DNA of 14,030 bases from CAZPWQ01 sp964590495 (lineage in GTDB: Bacteria > Bacteroidota > Rhodothermia > Balneolales > Balneolaceae). Below are positions 1 through 7,052 of the stretch, piece by piece; position 1 is the stretch's first letter, and every line of letters begins with the position of its first letter. The stretch covers positions 1-14,030 of the forward strand of contig CAZPWQ010000097.1 of NCBI GenBank assembly GCA_964590495.1, given 5' to 3'. The notes under the pieces are model-generated. The model searched no databases. It was not told the origin of the DNA and saw only the letters and a program-made list of their open reading frames with translations. Both the position numbers and the translations under genes were made by a program.

Positions 1-279
1 CCCGGCAAACTGCCTGCTGAAACCATTTCCGCTACATACGCGCTCGAATATGGTGAAGATACGATTGAAATCCATTCCAATTCTATAGAGGAGGGAGCGC
101 GTGTTCTGATTCATGACGATTTGATTGCAACCGGGGGTTCTGCAAAAGCTGCTACCGAACTGGTTGAATCTTTGGGGGCCAAAGTAACAGGCTATTCTTT
201 TATAATTGAGTTGGGCGCATTACAGGGAAAAGATCAACTGAAAACAGATGTTCCTGTCGAAATTCTTATGACTTTATAA
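1..279 (+). CDS. apt: Adenine phosphoribosyltransferase, C-terminal part (5' end outside window)
   Basis: This enzyme joins adenine to PRPP to make AMP in cytoplasmic purine salvage. Only the last 92 residues are present; the reading frame is open from base 1 and ends at TAA 277-279. The PRPP-binding loop of type I phosphoribosyltransferases is visible as VLIHDDLIATGGSAKAA (about residues 35-51 of the fragment): two acidic residues followed by a Thr-Gly-Gly stretch. The segment before it, LEYGEDTIEIHSNSI, is also typical of Apt. The end (PVEILMTL) fits a normal family C terminus, so the gene looks intact. It is followed after 47 bases by a lipoprotein gene on the same strand, with no clear terminator between them. 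Identification is confident from the PRPP loop and the flanking Apt-specific sequence. Confidence 0.93.
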   Translation, partial: PGKLPAETISATYALEYGEDTIEIHSNSIEEGARVLIHDDLIATGGSAKAATELVESLGAKVTGYSFIIELGALQGKDQLKTDVPVEILMTL

Positions 280-326
280 GCTTCAGGAACATTTGATGTG
301 CTATTACATATAATTAAGTGTAGAAG

Positions 327-854
327 ATGCTACGCTTAATTAATAATAAAAATATTATGAATATGGTAAACTATTTATCGATATCCATTCTGCTTGCCGG
401 ATTAATATTGGCGGGATGTAAACAATCACTGGTTATCAGTGAAGTCAACTATGCCCAACCTGTAGAGGCGGTACTTACGCCAGATAAAGATGGTGTTGTC
501 AAGGACACCAAGAATGGCTTTATTTTTAACATAATGCCTTTACAATATGCCGAAACAGAAGATACCAGCTCGGTTACAACAGACGAAGTGCGTTACATTC
601 GCAGTAATAACGGCTTTTATTATATAACGGTGCCTGAGTACAAGAATGTATATGTAATGGCACCCGGAGAACATGAACTAAAGCTTGAAAAGAAAATAAA
701 GGTTTCTGAGGAGGGAATAGCGGAACCGGCGCTCAACCAGCGCAAGAAATATATTCAGCTTGTGGACCGCGCAACAGGCACGGCATGGGCTTTGGATAAC
801 GAAGGAATCCAGGAAGGAGAAGCCATAGCATCAAATAAGAAAGGAGAGAAGTAG
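327..854 (+). CDS. Small predicted lipoprotein of unknown function
   Basis: The protein has 175 residues. A hydrophobic segment (about residues 16-30) ends in the lipobox L28-A29-G30-C31, so the mature protein should be a lipid-anchored envelope protein. The first ATG gives an n-region with Arg and Lys; ATGs at codons 11 and 13 are alternatives that keep the lipobox. The mature part is mostly polar, with alternating hydrophobic residues suggesting beta structure (for example GFYYITVPEYKNVYVM), and ends in a Lys/Glu-rich tail. I do not recognise the family. The stop at 852-854 lies 2 bases before the next gene's ATG, and that gene's Shine-Dalgarno sequence (AAGGAG, 841-846) sits inside this reading frame, so the two are very likely translated from one mRNA. 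Confidence 0.75.
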   Translation: MLRLINNKNIMNMVNYLSISILLAGLILAGCKQSLVISEVNYAQPVEAVLTPDKDGVVKDTKNGFIFNIMPLQYAETEDTSSVTTDEVRYIRSNNGFYYITVPEYKNVYVMAPGEHELKLEKKIKVSEEGIAEPALNQRKKYIQLVDRATGTAWALDNEGIQEGEAIASNKKGEK

Positions 855-856
855 TT

Positions 857-2119
857 ATGTATTTTTTTAATCAAATATGCGGAACAGTTACGGTATTCCT
901 TTTAGTGATCTTAACAATCCTATCAGGTAGTAATACGGTATTGGCGCAACAAGTTCAGTCGGATTATGAAATCCAGAAAGAGTTCAAGGAAAAATTTAAC
1001 AATTTTCATCAAAAACTGGAAGAAGCAGACAGTTCTGAACATGTGAAATCCATTGTATCGGATGTAGAAGAGTTTGAACGAAACTATAATGAGCATGAAG
1101 AACTGCTGGACCAGGTGCTCTACCCGGAAACTTTTGAACAGAAGATGGATGAGCTAAAAAAGTCGTCGAAGCTGGCAATAAATCGGTTGGAACTTATAGA
1201 AGAACAAAATACCCAGATGGCTGAAATGGAGGATCGTTTGACCGGTTATGAGTCTGACCTGGAACGCCTTGACAGGCGCAGTGATTCACTGCAACAGGCA
1301 ATGCAGAAATCTGTGGAAAGTGAAAAGCAGCTTTCGGGTATGGTGCGTCAGTATAGGGAAAGTCTTGAACAACGGGATGAACTCATTCTGTCGTTTATTG
1401 ACTCACTTATTATTGCCTACGAACAGATGGATCTGGAGTCAACAACAGATCCCGAAAATATGGACGACAAGTCAAGGTTTGAATCCAACGGTAATGCATT
1501 AATGATGATCTATGCTATTTCCGATGAGAATATCAGGATTCTTAAAAACAATAGTTCAAAGCTCAGGATGGAAGATTATATGAGAATGGCAGATGTACAT
1601 GTTTCCTTCGACAGAATGTGGTCTCAGCTGGGGGATAAAATCACAAGTATTTATCAAGATGATGATGCTGAAATAAAAGCAGAACAAATTGATAATAATA
1701 TTGCCGAATGGAAAAGCTTGCTGCAGGACCAAGTCTTTACCACCATACATGATTCTCTGAGAGAGAAGGGAATCGAATTGCAGGAATTCAGCACATCTGA
1801 AGGAATGTATAGCACGATAACCACTTACCTGGATGATGAAATAGCTGCCAGTGAAGAGGGGGCTACGGACGCATCGTACGAAAAATTCAACCGGTTTAAA
1901 GATTTTTGGAACGAGGTTGAGTTAAAATGGGCTTCCAGTTTTCAAAAAACTGATATACTTTCCGGCGAACAGTTATCTGTTATAAATCAAAAGGTATATA
2001 CGTGGTCGCAACACGCAGAACCCCGATCTAATGTGCTTGTTTACCTGTTCGGAGCCAGCATACTTGCTATAGTTGCTTTAAGTATTTTCCTGGCCCGCGA
2101 AAAAAGTAAGAAAAAATAA
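857..2119 (+). CDS. Signal-peptide, coiled-coil protein with C-terminal membrane anchor, unknown function
   Basis: The protein has 420 residues. Residues 1-30 form a signal peptide with a long hydrophobic core and a likely cleavage site after LA30 (before QQ). The body is rich in Glu, Asp, Lys, Gln and Ser with heptad-like leucines, strongest around residues 100-190 (LIEEQNTQMAEMEDRL and on), which suggests a long coiled coil outside the cytoplasmic membrane. A second hydrophobic helix at about 393-413 followed by REKSKKK would anchor the C terminus with a basic cytoplasmic tail, so the topology is probably type I. The start is well supported by AAGGAG at 841-846, ten bases upstream of the ATG. 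No enzyme motif is visible and I do not recognise the family. It pairs with the lipoprotein before it, so a shared envelope role is plausible but is inference. Confidence 0.8.
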   Translation: MYFFNQICGTVTVFLLVILTILSGSNTVLAQQVQSDYEIQKEFKEKFNNFHQKLEEADSSEHVKSIVSDVEEFERNYNEHEELLDQVLYPETFEQKMDELKKSSKLAINRLELIEEQNTQMAEMEDRLTGYESDLERLDRRSDSLQQAMQKSVESEKQLSGMVRQYRESLEQRDELILSFIDSLIIAYEQMDLESTTDPENMDDKSRFESNGNALMMIYAISDENIRILKNNSSKLRMEDYMRMADVHVSFDRMWSQLGDKITSIYQDDDAEIKAEQIDNNIAEWKSLLQDQVFTTIHDSLREKGIELQEFSTSEGMYSTITTYLDDEIAASEEGATDASYEKFNRFKDFWNEVELKWASSFQKTDILSGEQLSVINQKVYTWSQHAEPRSNVLVYLFGASILAIVALSIFLAREKSKKK

Positions 2120-2180
2120 TTTCGTCAGATAGGTTGGCCCACTAAGGGACGAAGGGCGTTTAAAAAAGTAATAAGCGCTG

Positions 2181-2231
2181 AGGGAGCTCTGCACCCGGTG
2201 AAGAGTTTGGTTTGCGGGAGCAGAGCTCCCT
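2181..2231. terminator. Strong inverted repeat, likely transcription terminator or structured RNA
   Basis: AGGGAGCTCTGC (2181-2192) is perfectly complementary to GCAGAGCTCCCT (2220-2231). After one mismatch the pairing continues with CCCG (2194-2197) against CGGG (2215-2218), giving about 16 pairs around a 17-base loop. The hairpin starts about 60 bases after the stop of the coiled-coil gene. No T-run follows directly on either strand, so a rho-independent terminator is only one reading. It could also be a processing or mRNA-end-protecting hairpin, or a repetitive element. Confidence 0.5.
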
Positions 2232-2318
2232 TATAGCTATATAAAAAACAGGAAAAGATAAGTTTACTTAACTAGGGAGTCCGTATAGCACCTTCGGTCT
2301 CCTTTTCTCCGGCCTCCT

Positions 2319-2540
2319 TTATTCCTTTTCTTCCGATTTCGTATCAAGACGCGATTCTTTAATAGCATTTATTTCCTCAGCCGTGAGAGATTCATCAAAA
2401 TCATACAGCGCCGACTCCCAGGAACCATATACCGGATCATACTCTGCCGCATTTTGAACCCAGAGCGTAGCACTTGTAGTCGGATGTTGTAGAAGGGTAG
2501 AAGAAGCTGCTGCATGAAATGAACAAAAAGGAGAGGGAGA
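2319..2540 (-). pseudogene. Decayed C-terminal remnant of a protein-coding gene
   Basis: Reading the minus strand, a frame is open from 2540 to a TAA at 2319-2321 (73 codons). The part from about 2480 down reads like real protein, for example TLWVQNAAEYDPVYGSWESA, then an acidic helical tail LTAEEINAIKESRLDTKSEE. There is no in-frame ATG, GTG or TTG in the open stretch, and an in-frame stop lies just upstream (2541-2543), so it cannot be expressed as it stands. I do not recognise the parent family. The composition and the Lys/Glu-rich ending resemble a natural C terminus. The missing 5' part ends close to a dispersed repeat, so loss through recombination at the repeat is possible but is inference. 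Confidence 0.5.
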
Positions 2541-2610
2541 TTAAGAACAAGGAGTACTTATGGGAGTTAATCTGTGGAATCATCAATAGATTTCGTTGAG
2601 TGTGGCTATT

Positions 2611-2680
2611 CACAAAGTTTCACGAAGGTTTTCTCTGTGGTCCTTTGTGCTCCTTCGTGTAACTTTGTGTAACAACTTTG
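2611..2680. repeat. Dispersed palindromic intergenic repeat, copy 1
   Basis: CACAAAGTTTCACGAAGG (2611-2628) pairs with CCTTCGTGTAACTTTGTG (2652-2669) at 17 of 18 positions, leaving a 23-base loop. The block 2625-2646, which runs through the core TTTTCTCTGTGG, is identical to 6505-6526 in copy 2, and the flanks (GGCTATT before, AACTTTGTGTAA after) are shared too. It lies between a gene remnant and the RimK operon. It is non-coding. Confidence 0.75.
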
Positions 2681-2714
2681 AGGTAGTGTAGGTTAGTCTG
2701 TTATTTAAATTAAG

Positions 2715-2842
2715 CTTTAAAAATATACAAGTTATTTAGGCGGAGTTAATTAGCGTTGCTGTATTATTTTTTGTGAAAAATACAGGTTAATTATTGCAGC
2801 TTTCATATGACTGAAAGTATAATAACTTGTATACTTTGAAAC
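2715..2842. repeat. Inverted repeat upstream of the RimK operon (possible regulatory site or MITE-like remnant)
   Basis: TATACAAGTTATT (2724-2736) and AATAACTTGTATA (2821-2833) are perfect reverse complements. Counting outward, 2715-2736 and 2821-2842 match at 19 of 22 positions. The arms enclose 84 bases that contain a smaller hairpin, CTTTCA (2800-2805) with TGAAAG (2812-2817). The right arm ends 34 bases before the GTG start of the first operon gene. This could be a pair of regulator binding sites, a 5' leader structure, or a miniature element with terminal inverted repeats. The sequence alone does not decide. Confidence 0.5.
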
Positions 2843-2876
2843 GAATTGTGGTACATTCTGAATTAAATGTACAGTA

Positions 2877-3329
2877 GTGACAAAAGATAAAAAAATAAAA
2901 ATTATCGGACGGCTGGAAAGTATCGATTTTCCCGATTGGGAATTATATGATATAGATGCAAAAATCGATACCGGCGCCTATACCTCAAGTCTGCATTGTC
3001 ATCACATAGAATCTTATGAGGCAGATGGCAGACGAATGGTACGATTTAATCTTCTCGATCCATCTCACGAAACCTACAACGATAAACTGTTTAAATTACC
3101 GGTTCACAGACAAAAAGTAGTCAAGAGTTCGAACGGTTTGACAGAAGAGCGAATTATTATCAAAACGAATGTGAAGATATTCGATTCTGTTTTTGAAGCA
3201 CAGCTTTCACTAACCGATCGATCCGAAATGCGTTATCCGGTTCTGATCGGGCGCAAACTTATTAAGAATCGCTTTCTGGTTGATGTGTCGCAAAAATATC
3301 TCTCAAAAAAGAAAACCAAAGAAATTTAA
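2877..3329 (+). CDS. Retropepsin-like putative ATP-dependent zinc protease (RimK-associated, RimB-like)
   Basis: The 150-residue product matches the usual length of the small family annotated as putative ATP-dependent zinc protease (PF05618), which has a retropepsin-like fold. The aspartic-protease-type motif is D31-T-G-A-Y-T-S, and a typical second element is PVLIGRKLI (about 121-129). Relatives sit beside RimK in many bacteria; in Pseudomonas a protein called RimB belongs to a RimABK system that controls glutamylation of ribosomal protein S6. The start is a GTG at 2877; the next Met is far inside, after the active-site motif, and a stop at 2859-2861 limits extension. No good Shine-Dalgarno sequence is seen. 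It is the first gene of a five-gene block, 8 bases before rimK. Removal or trimming of the residues RimK adds is inferred from context. Confidence 0.85.
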   Translation: MTKDKKIKIIGRLESIDFPDWELYDIDAKIDTGAYTSSLHCHHIESYEADGRRMVRFNLLDPSHETYNDKLFKLPVHRQKVVKSSNGLTEERIIIKTNVKIFDSVFEAQLSLTDRSEMRYPVLIGRKLIKNRFLVDVSQKYLSKKKTKEI

Positions 3330-3337
3330 AATAGTTC

Positions 3338-4261
3338 ATGCACATAGTTGTCTTATCAAGAAATTCCAAACTTTATTCAACCTCCCGCCTTGTTGAAGCA
3401 ATAAACAATTCAGACCATGAAGCAACGGTTTTGGATCATTTGAAATGTGATATTGTAAGTGAAAAAGATAACCCCTGTATCTATTACCGCGGAAACCGTG
3501 TAACCGGCGTTGACGCAATAATTCCACGGATCGGGGCATCCGTCACTTTTTACGGCTCTGCAGTAGTTCGACAGTTCGAAATGATGAAAGTTTTTACCGC
3601 TGTTGAATCGCAGGCGCTGGTCAGGTCAAGAGATAAACTCAGAAGCTTGCAAATAATGGCGCGGTCAGGTGTGGGTATGCCTAAAACGGTATTTACGAAT
3701 TATTCGACGGAGGTTCGGAAAATAATCGAAAGTGTAGGAGGGGCACCGCTGATAGTAAAGCTTCTGGAAGGAACACAGGGGGTAGGAGTAGTTCTGGCAC
3801 CCACATTTAAGGCTGCTGAATCTATAATACAGGCTTTTCACAGTATGAAAGCAAGGGTTATTGTGCAGGAATATATTAAAGAGGCCAAAGGTGAAGATAT
3901 ACGGGCGTTTGTAATCGATGGTAAAGTAGTGGGAGCTATGAAACGCAAGGGTAAGGAGGGTGAGTTTCGGTCGAATATTCACCGGGGTGGCAGTGGAGAA
4001 CTCGTAAAGCTGACAAAAGATGAACGTCACGCAGCTCTGGTTGCCGCTAAGGTAATGGGGCTTTCAATAGCAGGTGTGGATATGTTGCAGTCGGAGCGGG
4101 GACCGTTGGTGCTGGAAGTAAATTCTTCACCGGGACTGGAAGGTATCGAAAGAGCGACAGGAAAAAATATAGCCGGTAAAATTATTTCATTTGTTGAGCG
4201 CAAGGCCCTGGAAAATAAAAACCGGTCTTCAAAACGTCGTAAAATTAAGAGTGATGCCTGA
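3338..4261 (+). CDS. rimK: RimK-type ATP-grasp glutamate ligase
   Basis: The 307-residue product is close in length to E. coli RimK (about 300), which adds glutamate residues to the C terminus of ribosomal protein S6 using ATP. Visible features are the N-terminal pre-ATP-grasp domain (MHIVVLSRN at the start, PRIGASVTFYGSAVVRQFE about 65-83), the nucleotide-binding stretch LLEGTQGVGVVL, the adenine-side segment VQEYIKEAKGEDIRAFV, the loop NIHRGGSGE, and the Mg2+ ligands D248, E260 and N262 (GVDML and LEVNSSPG), at the same numbers as in the E. coli enzyme. All key residues are present, so it should be active. The C-terminal tail (KNRSSKRRKIKSDA) is basic. The gene overlaps the next one by 8 bases. 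Related ligases act on other peptides or on cofactors, so S6 as substrate is likely but not shown here. Confidence 0.93.
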   Translation: MHIVVLSRNSKLYSTSRLVEAINNSDHEATVLDHLKCDIVSEKDNPCIYYRGNRVTGVDAIIPRIGASVTFYGSAVVRQFEMMKVFTAVESQALVRSRDKLRSLQIMARSGVGMPKTVFTNYSTEVRKIIESVGGAPLIVKLLEGTQGVGVVLAPTFKAAESIIQAFHSMKARVIVQEYIKEAKGEDIRAFVIDGKVVGAMKRKGKEGEFRSNIHRGGSGELVKLTKDERHAALVAAKVMGLSIAGVDMLQSERGPLVLEVNSSPGLEGIERATGKNIAGKIISFVERKALENKNRSSKRRKIKSDA

Positions 4262-5195
4262 AACTATTACTATTAACAAGCACAGTATCGGGCTCGGGGA
4301 ACAAAAAGAAATTCAGTTGAATATAGCACGACTGCCGACCTACACCAATATCGACCTTCCGGTTCATGTTTTCAGAGCACCGGAAGATGGACCCGTATTA
4401 TTACTAACCGGCGGACTTCATGGCGATGAAGTCAATGGCATTGAAATCATCCGCAAAATGATCTTCAAAGATTTATTGATGCCGGAAAAAGGCTCCGTTA
4501 TAGCCATACCGCTTGTAAATGTATACGGTTTTATCCAGAATGTACGGGGTTTACCCGACGGTAAAGATATCAATCGCAGTTTTCCAGGTATAAAAGGCGG
4601 CTCACTGGCAAGGCTGTTGGCTTATACGCTGATGAATAAAATTATACCACAAATCGATTGCGGTATTGATTTTCATACAGGCAGTGCCGCCCGCGCCAAC
4701 TTTCCACAGATTCGCTGTACTCTGGACATTGATAAAAACAGGGAACTTGCAGAAGCATTTGCACCGCCTATTATTATCAATTCTTCTTTTATAGACAAAT
4801 CTTTTCGAAAAGCAGCTCATCGTAAAGGCAAACATATCCTGGTTTATGAAACCGGTGAATCTACACGTTTTGATGAAAATGGTATAAAAGAGGGCATAGA
4901 CGGCACACTGCGTCTCATGAAATACCTTGAGATGAAAAATGAAGCACCGGAACCAAACAGTACCGAGACATATTCCAAAAGTTCGTGGGTGCGGGCCCGT
5001 TATGCCGGTCTTTTTCAATCAAAGGTCAAGCTTGGTGATAAAGTAAAAAGTAAACAGGTGCTGGGACATATCACCGATCCATACGGCAATGAGTGGTATA
5101 AAGCGGTAAGTCCCAATAGCGGAAGGGTCATCGGTTTAAACTATGCACCGGTTGTACATAAAGGAGACGCCTTAATGCATCTGGCCTACAAATAA
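4254..5195 (+). CDS. Succinylglutamate desuccinylase/aspartoacylase family zinc hydrolase
   Basis: The product has 313 residues if translation starts at ATG 4254, which overlaps the rimK stop by 8 bases; a frame opening further upstream at TTG 4191 would overlap rimK by 71 bases and adds no family sequence. The AstE/AspA family (PF04952, M14-like) signature is clear: the zinc ligands H56 and E59 in GGLHGDEVNG and H141 in DFHTG, the substrate-binding region DINRSFPG (105-112), and the probable catalytic Glu E199 in YETGES. The C-terminal part (about 240-313) is a small beta domain with a biotinyl-carrier-like feel (GDKVKSKQVLGHI). Family members cleave amides of aspartate or glutamate derivatives. 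Members next to rimK are a recurrent gene association, and a role in removing or recycling glutamyl products is inference. Confidence 0.85.
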   Translation: MPETITINKHSIGLGEQKEIQLNIARLPTYTNIDLPVHVFRAPEDGPVLLLTGGLHGDEVNGIEIIRKMIFKDLLMPEKGSVIAIPLVNVYGFIQNVRGLPDGKDINRSFPGIKGGSLARLLAYTLMNKIIPQIDCGIDFHTGSAARANFPQIRCTLDIDKNRELAEAFAPPIIINSSFIDKSFRKAAHRKGKHILVYETGESTRFDENGIKEGIDGTLRLMKYLEMKNEAPEPNSTETYSKSSWVRARYAGLFQSKVKLGDKVKSKQVLGHITDPYGNEWYKAVSPNSGRVIGLNYAPVVHKGDALMHLAYK

Positions 5196-5214
5196 ATTTA
5201 AAAGTTCAGAAACA

Positions 5215-5565
5215 ATGCAAGACGATTTAATATTTCACATAACTACACGAAAGCAATGGAAACAATATAATAATGGCGGAAGGTATACTCCTGAAAGTCT
5301 GGAAAAAGGGGGATTTATCCATGGCTCCCGCGGATCACAAATAGAAGAGACGGCCAATAGATTTTTTAGTGACCGGAATAAAATATTATTGTTGGTGATT
5401 GAGATGTCACGCCTGGCACCCGAAGTTAAATACGAAGCAGGGCCGGATACCGGCGAGAAATTTCCGCATATCTATGGACCTTTGAACATAGATGCTATCG
5501 TTGATAAAATCGATGTTTATGTTGAAAAGGACGGACGGTTTAAAATTTCTTTTACATCGGGCTAG
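5215..5565 (+). CDS. DUF952 family protein
   Basis: The 116-residue product carries the hallmarks of DUF952 (PF06108): an N-terminal LIFHITTRKQW segment, GGFIHGS (about 32-38), and PHIYGPLNIDAIV near the C terminus. Full-length family members are about this size. The family is uncharacterised; it has been related by sequence analysis to the ADP-ribosyltransferase-like fold, but no activity is established, so I assign none. It starts 19 bases after the AstE-like gene and stops 2 bases before the next ATG, so it is embedded in the same operon. It could be a neighbour of convenience rather than part of the RimK system. Confidence 0.8.
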   Translation: MQDDLIFHITTRKQWKQYNNGGRYTPESLEKGGFIHGSRGSQIEETANRFFSDRNKILLLVIEMSRLAPEVKYEAGPDTGEKFPHIYGPLNIDAIVDKIDVYVEKDGRFKISFTSG

Positions 5566-5567
5566 AG

Positions 5568-6419
5568 ATGAATTTGCTTGGCAGGACAATTTCATATATA
5601 AGGAATACGGCCATAATACCTTCATTCAGCTCATATGAAGAACGGCTGCATCCGTATATAATATCTTTATTTGAAACAATACCCGGGGCTTTAAAAATTG
5701 AAGTGCCCGGAAATAACTTGTTATTCAGGTTAGGCGGCAGCAGTAAAATTCCACCGATAGCCCTGACTGCTCACCTGGATAAAATTAATCATTATGGAAA
5801 GGATTATCCCCGGCAATTGCCCGTAAATATAACTACAGAATTTATTGAAGGGGCAATGGACGATGCTGCCGGTCTTGGTATTTTATTAACATTGGCAGAG
5901 GTTGCCGGCACATACGACTTTCCTGATCTGTTATTCTTTTTTTCAGAAATGGAGGAAAGTAAAGGCTTGAAAGAACATCCCCATTTGTTAAAAAATAAAG
6001 GTGAAGGATATGAAAGCGGAATGGGAGCCGGCCGCATTGCCGAAGTTTGCATACGTAAAAGGCTATTACCGGAGCAGGTAATTACAGTTGATACGACACC
6101 TCTGTTCAAAGGTGATCCCGGTGTAGCACTCTATTCCCGCCACTGGGAATATAATAAAATTGAACCCTCTGCCGATTTATTAAATGCTACTGAAAATGTG
6201 GTTCAGGAGTTCCTTGCAATAGATCAACAAATACATCTTGATAACAATACCAATGATTATTTACACTACGGCAAAATATTTAACGGGGACAGCAGCAAGC
6301 CGGTTGTTTCGGTAGCCCTGGAGCCGGCAATTTTTCCTTATCATCAGAAAGGAGAGAGGGTGTATTTGAATGATATTAACCGAGTGCTTCAAATTTTGAT
6401 CCAATATCTCGGTATTTAA
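5568..6419 (+). CDS. M28/M20-like zinc metallopeptidase
   Basis: The 283-residue protein shows the co-catalytic zinc pattern of clan MH peptidases in the right order: H69-x-D71 (TAHLDK), the bridging aspartate in M97-D98-D99-A-A-G, the catalytic glutamate pair E129-E130 (SEMEES), a fourth ligand D175 (VDTTP), and a final His H259 (FPYH). These enzymes remove N-terminal residues from peptides or cleave small amides. There is no signal peptide, so it should be cytoplasmic. It is shorter than many M20/M42 members and lacks an obvious inserted lid domain. The start follows the DUF952 stop by 2 bases. As the last gene of the RimK block it could recycle short peptides, but its substrate cannot be read from sequence. 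The exact family among M28, M20 and M42 is uncertain. Confidence 0.75.
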   Translation: MNLLGRTISYIRNTAIIPSFSSYEERLHPYIISLFETIPGALKIEVPGNNLLFRLGGSSKIPPIALTAHLDKINHYGKDYPRQLPVNITTEFIEGAMDDAAGLGILLTLAEVAGTYDFPDLLFFFSEMEESKGLKEHPHLLKNKGEGYESGMGAGRIAEVCIRKRLLPEQVITVDTTPLFKGDPGVALYSRHWEYNKIEPSADLLNATENVVQEFLAIDQQIHLDNNTNDYLHYGKIFNGDSSKPVVSVALEPAIFPYHQKGERVYLNDINRVLQILIQYLGI

Positions 6420-6462
6420 TAAAGCGATTTGGATTTAATGATCCGTATTTGATACTTGTCTG

Positions 6463-6568
6463 GCTATTACACAAAGCTACACAAAGAAAACACAGAGGTA
6501 CACAAAGGTTTTCTCTGTGGTCCTTTCCGGTTCTTAGTGCAACTTTGTGTAATAGCTTTGAAGGACAG
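6463..6568. repeat. Dispersed palindromic intergenic repeat, copy 2
   Basis: GCTATTACACAAAG (6463-6476) is the exact reverse complement of CTTTGTGTAATAGC (6543-6556), enclosing 66 bases. The interior also carries repeated ACACAAAG units (6480-6506 region). The block 6505-6526 is identical to 2625-2646 of copy 1. It lies between the convergent metallopeptidase and FAS1 genes, where it could terminate transcription from both sides, though neither side shows a clean T-run. Confidence 0.75.
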
Positions 6569-6599
6569 TGTATAATCAAGTTTTTTGGTGAAATGCAGG

Positions 6600-7052
6600 T
6601 TAAAACGTGCCGTCTATAATATGGATGACGCCATTTGATGCCCTGATATTGGAACTTGTTATTTCGCGGTCTTCAATTCTTATCTCCCCTGAATTTGTTT
6701 TTCTCAGATTCAGAACCATGCCGCCAAGCGTTGTTATATTTGACATTGCCTTGAGATTGCGTTCCGTTGCCAAACCAGTCATGATATAATTGAGAAGGTA
6801 AGATCTGCTTCTGTTTTGGTTGCTTACGTTACTATTGAACGTATTGTTGGAAGGAGCAAAAATGGTGTAGGGGCCATTGCCGTTTAACTTTTCCGTAAGC
6901 TGTGCATCCTCAAGCGCCTCCACAAAATTGGAAATCCGGTTTTCCTCTTTCATGGTAGATATAATATCCTGGGCGAAAATTTCCCCAAACCCCAGCAGAC
7001 AACTACAAAGGGTTAATGTTATAATTTGGCCTGATAAAATTTTATTAAACAT
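6600..7052 (-). CDS. Secreted single-domain fasciclin (FAS1) protein
   Basis: The 150-residue product starts with a signal peptide (residues 1-27, probable cleavage at F-A27 before Q28). The rest is one FAS1 domain: the conserved H1 box GPYTIFAPSNNTF (60-72), a YLLNYIMTG stretch, then the H2 box NGVIHIIDGTF (140-150). The protein ends directly at H2, slightly earlier than is usual. FAS1 domains are extracellular adhesion or matrix folds, so an envelope or surface adhesive role is expected. The start is supported by AGGAG complementary to 7057-7061, about 5 bases before the ATG. It is convergent with the metallopeptidase gene and separated from it by a repeat. It appears to be a single-gene unit with an AT-rich upstream region. 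Confidence 0.9.
   Translation of the reverse strand: MFNKILSGQIITLTLCSCLLGFGEIFAQDIISTMKEENRISNFVEALEDAQLTEKLNGNGPYTIFAPSNNTFNSNVSNQNRSRSYLLNYIMTGLATERNLKAMSNITTLGGMVLNLRKTNSGEIRIEDREITSSNIRASNGVIHIIDGTF

Noticed and set aside
3665..4030. Open frame of 121 codons on the minus strand inside rimK
   Set aside because: rimK has all its catalytic motifs on the plus strand; the opposite frame is Phe/Tyr/Cys-rich shadow sequence without a recognisable domain.
4191..4253. Upstream TTG extension of the AstE-like gene
   Set aside because: It would overlap rimK by 71 bases, the added 21 residues are unlike the family, and ATG 4254 gives a normal family length.
4602..5018. Open frame of 138 codons on the minus strand inside the AstE-like gene
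   Set aside because: It is a shadow of a well-supported gene; it has no start context and no domain signature.
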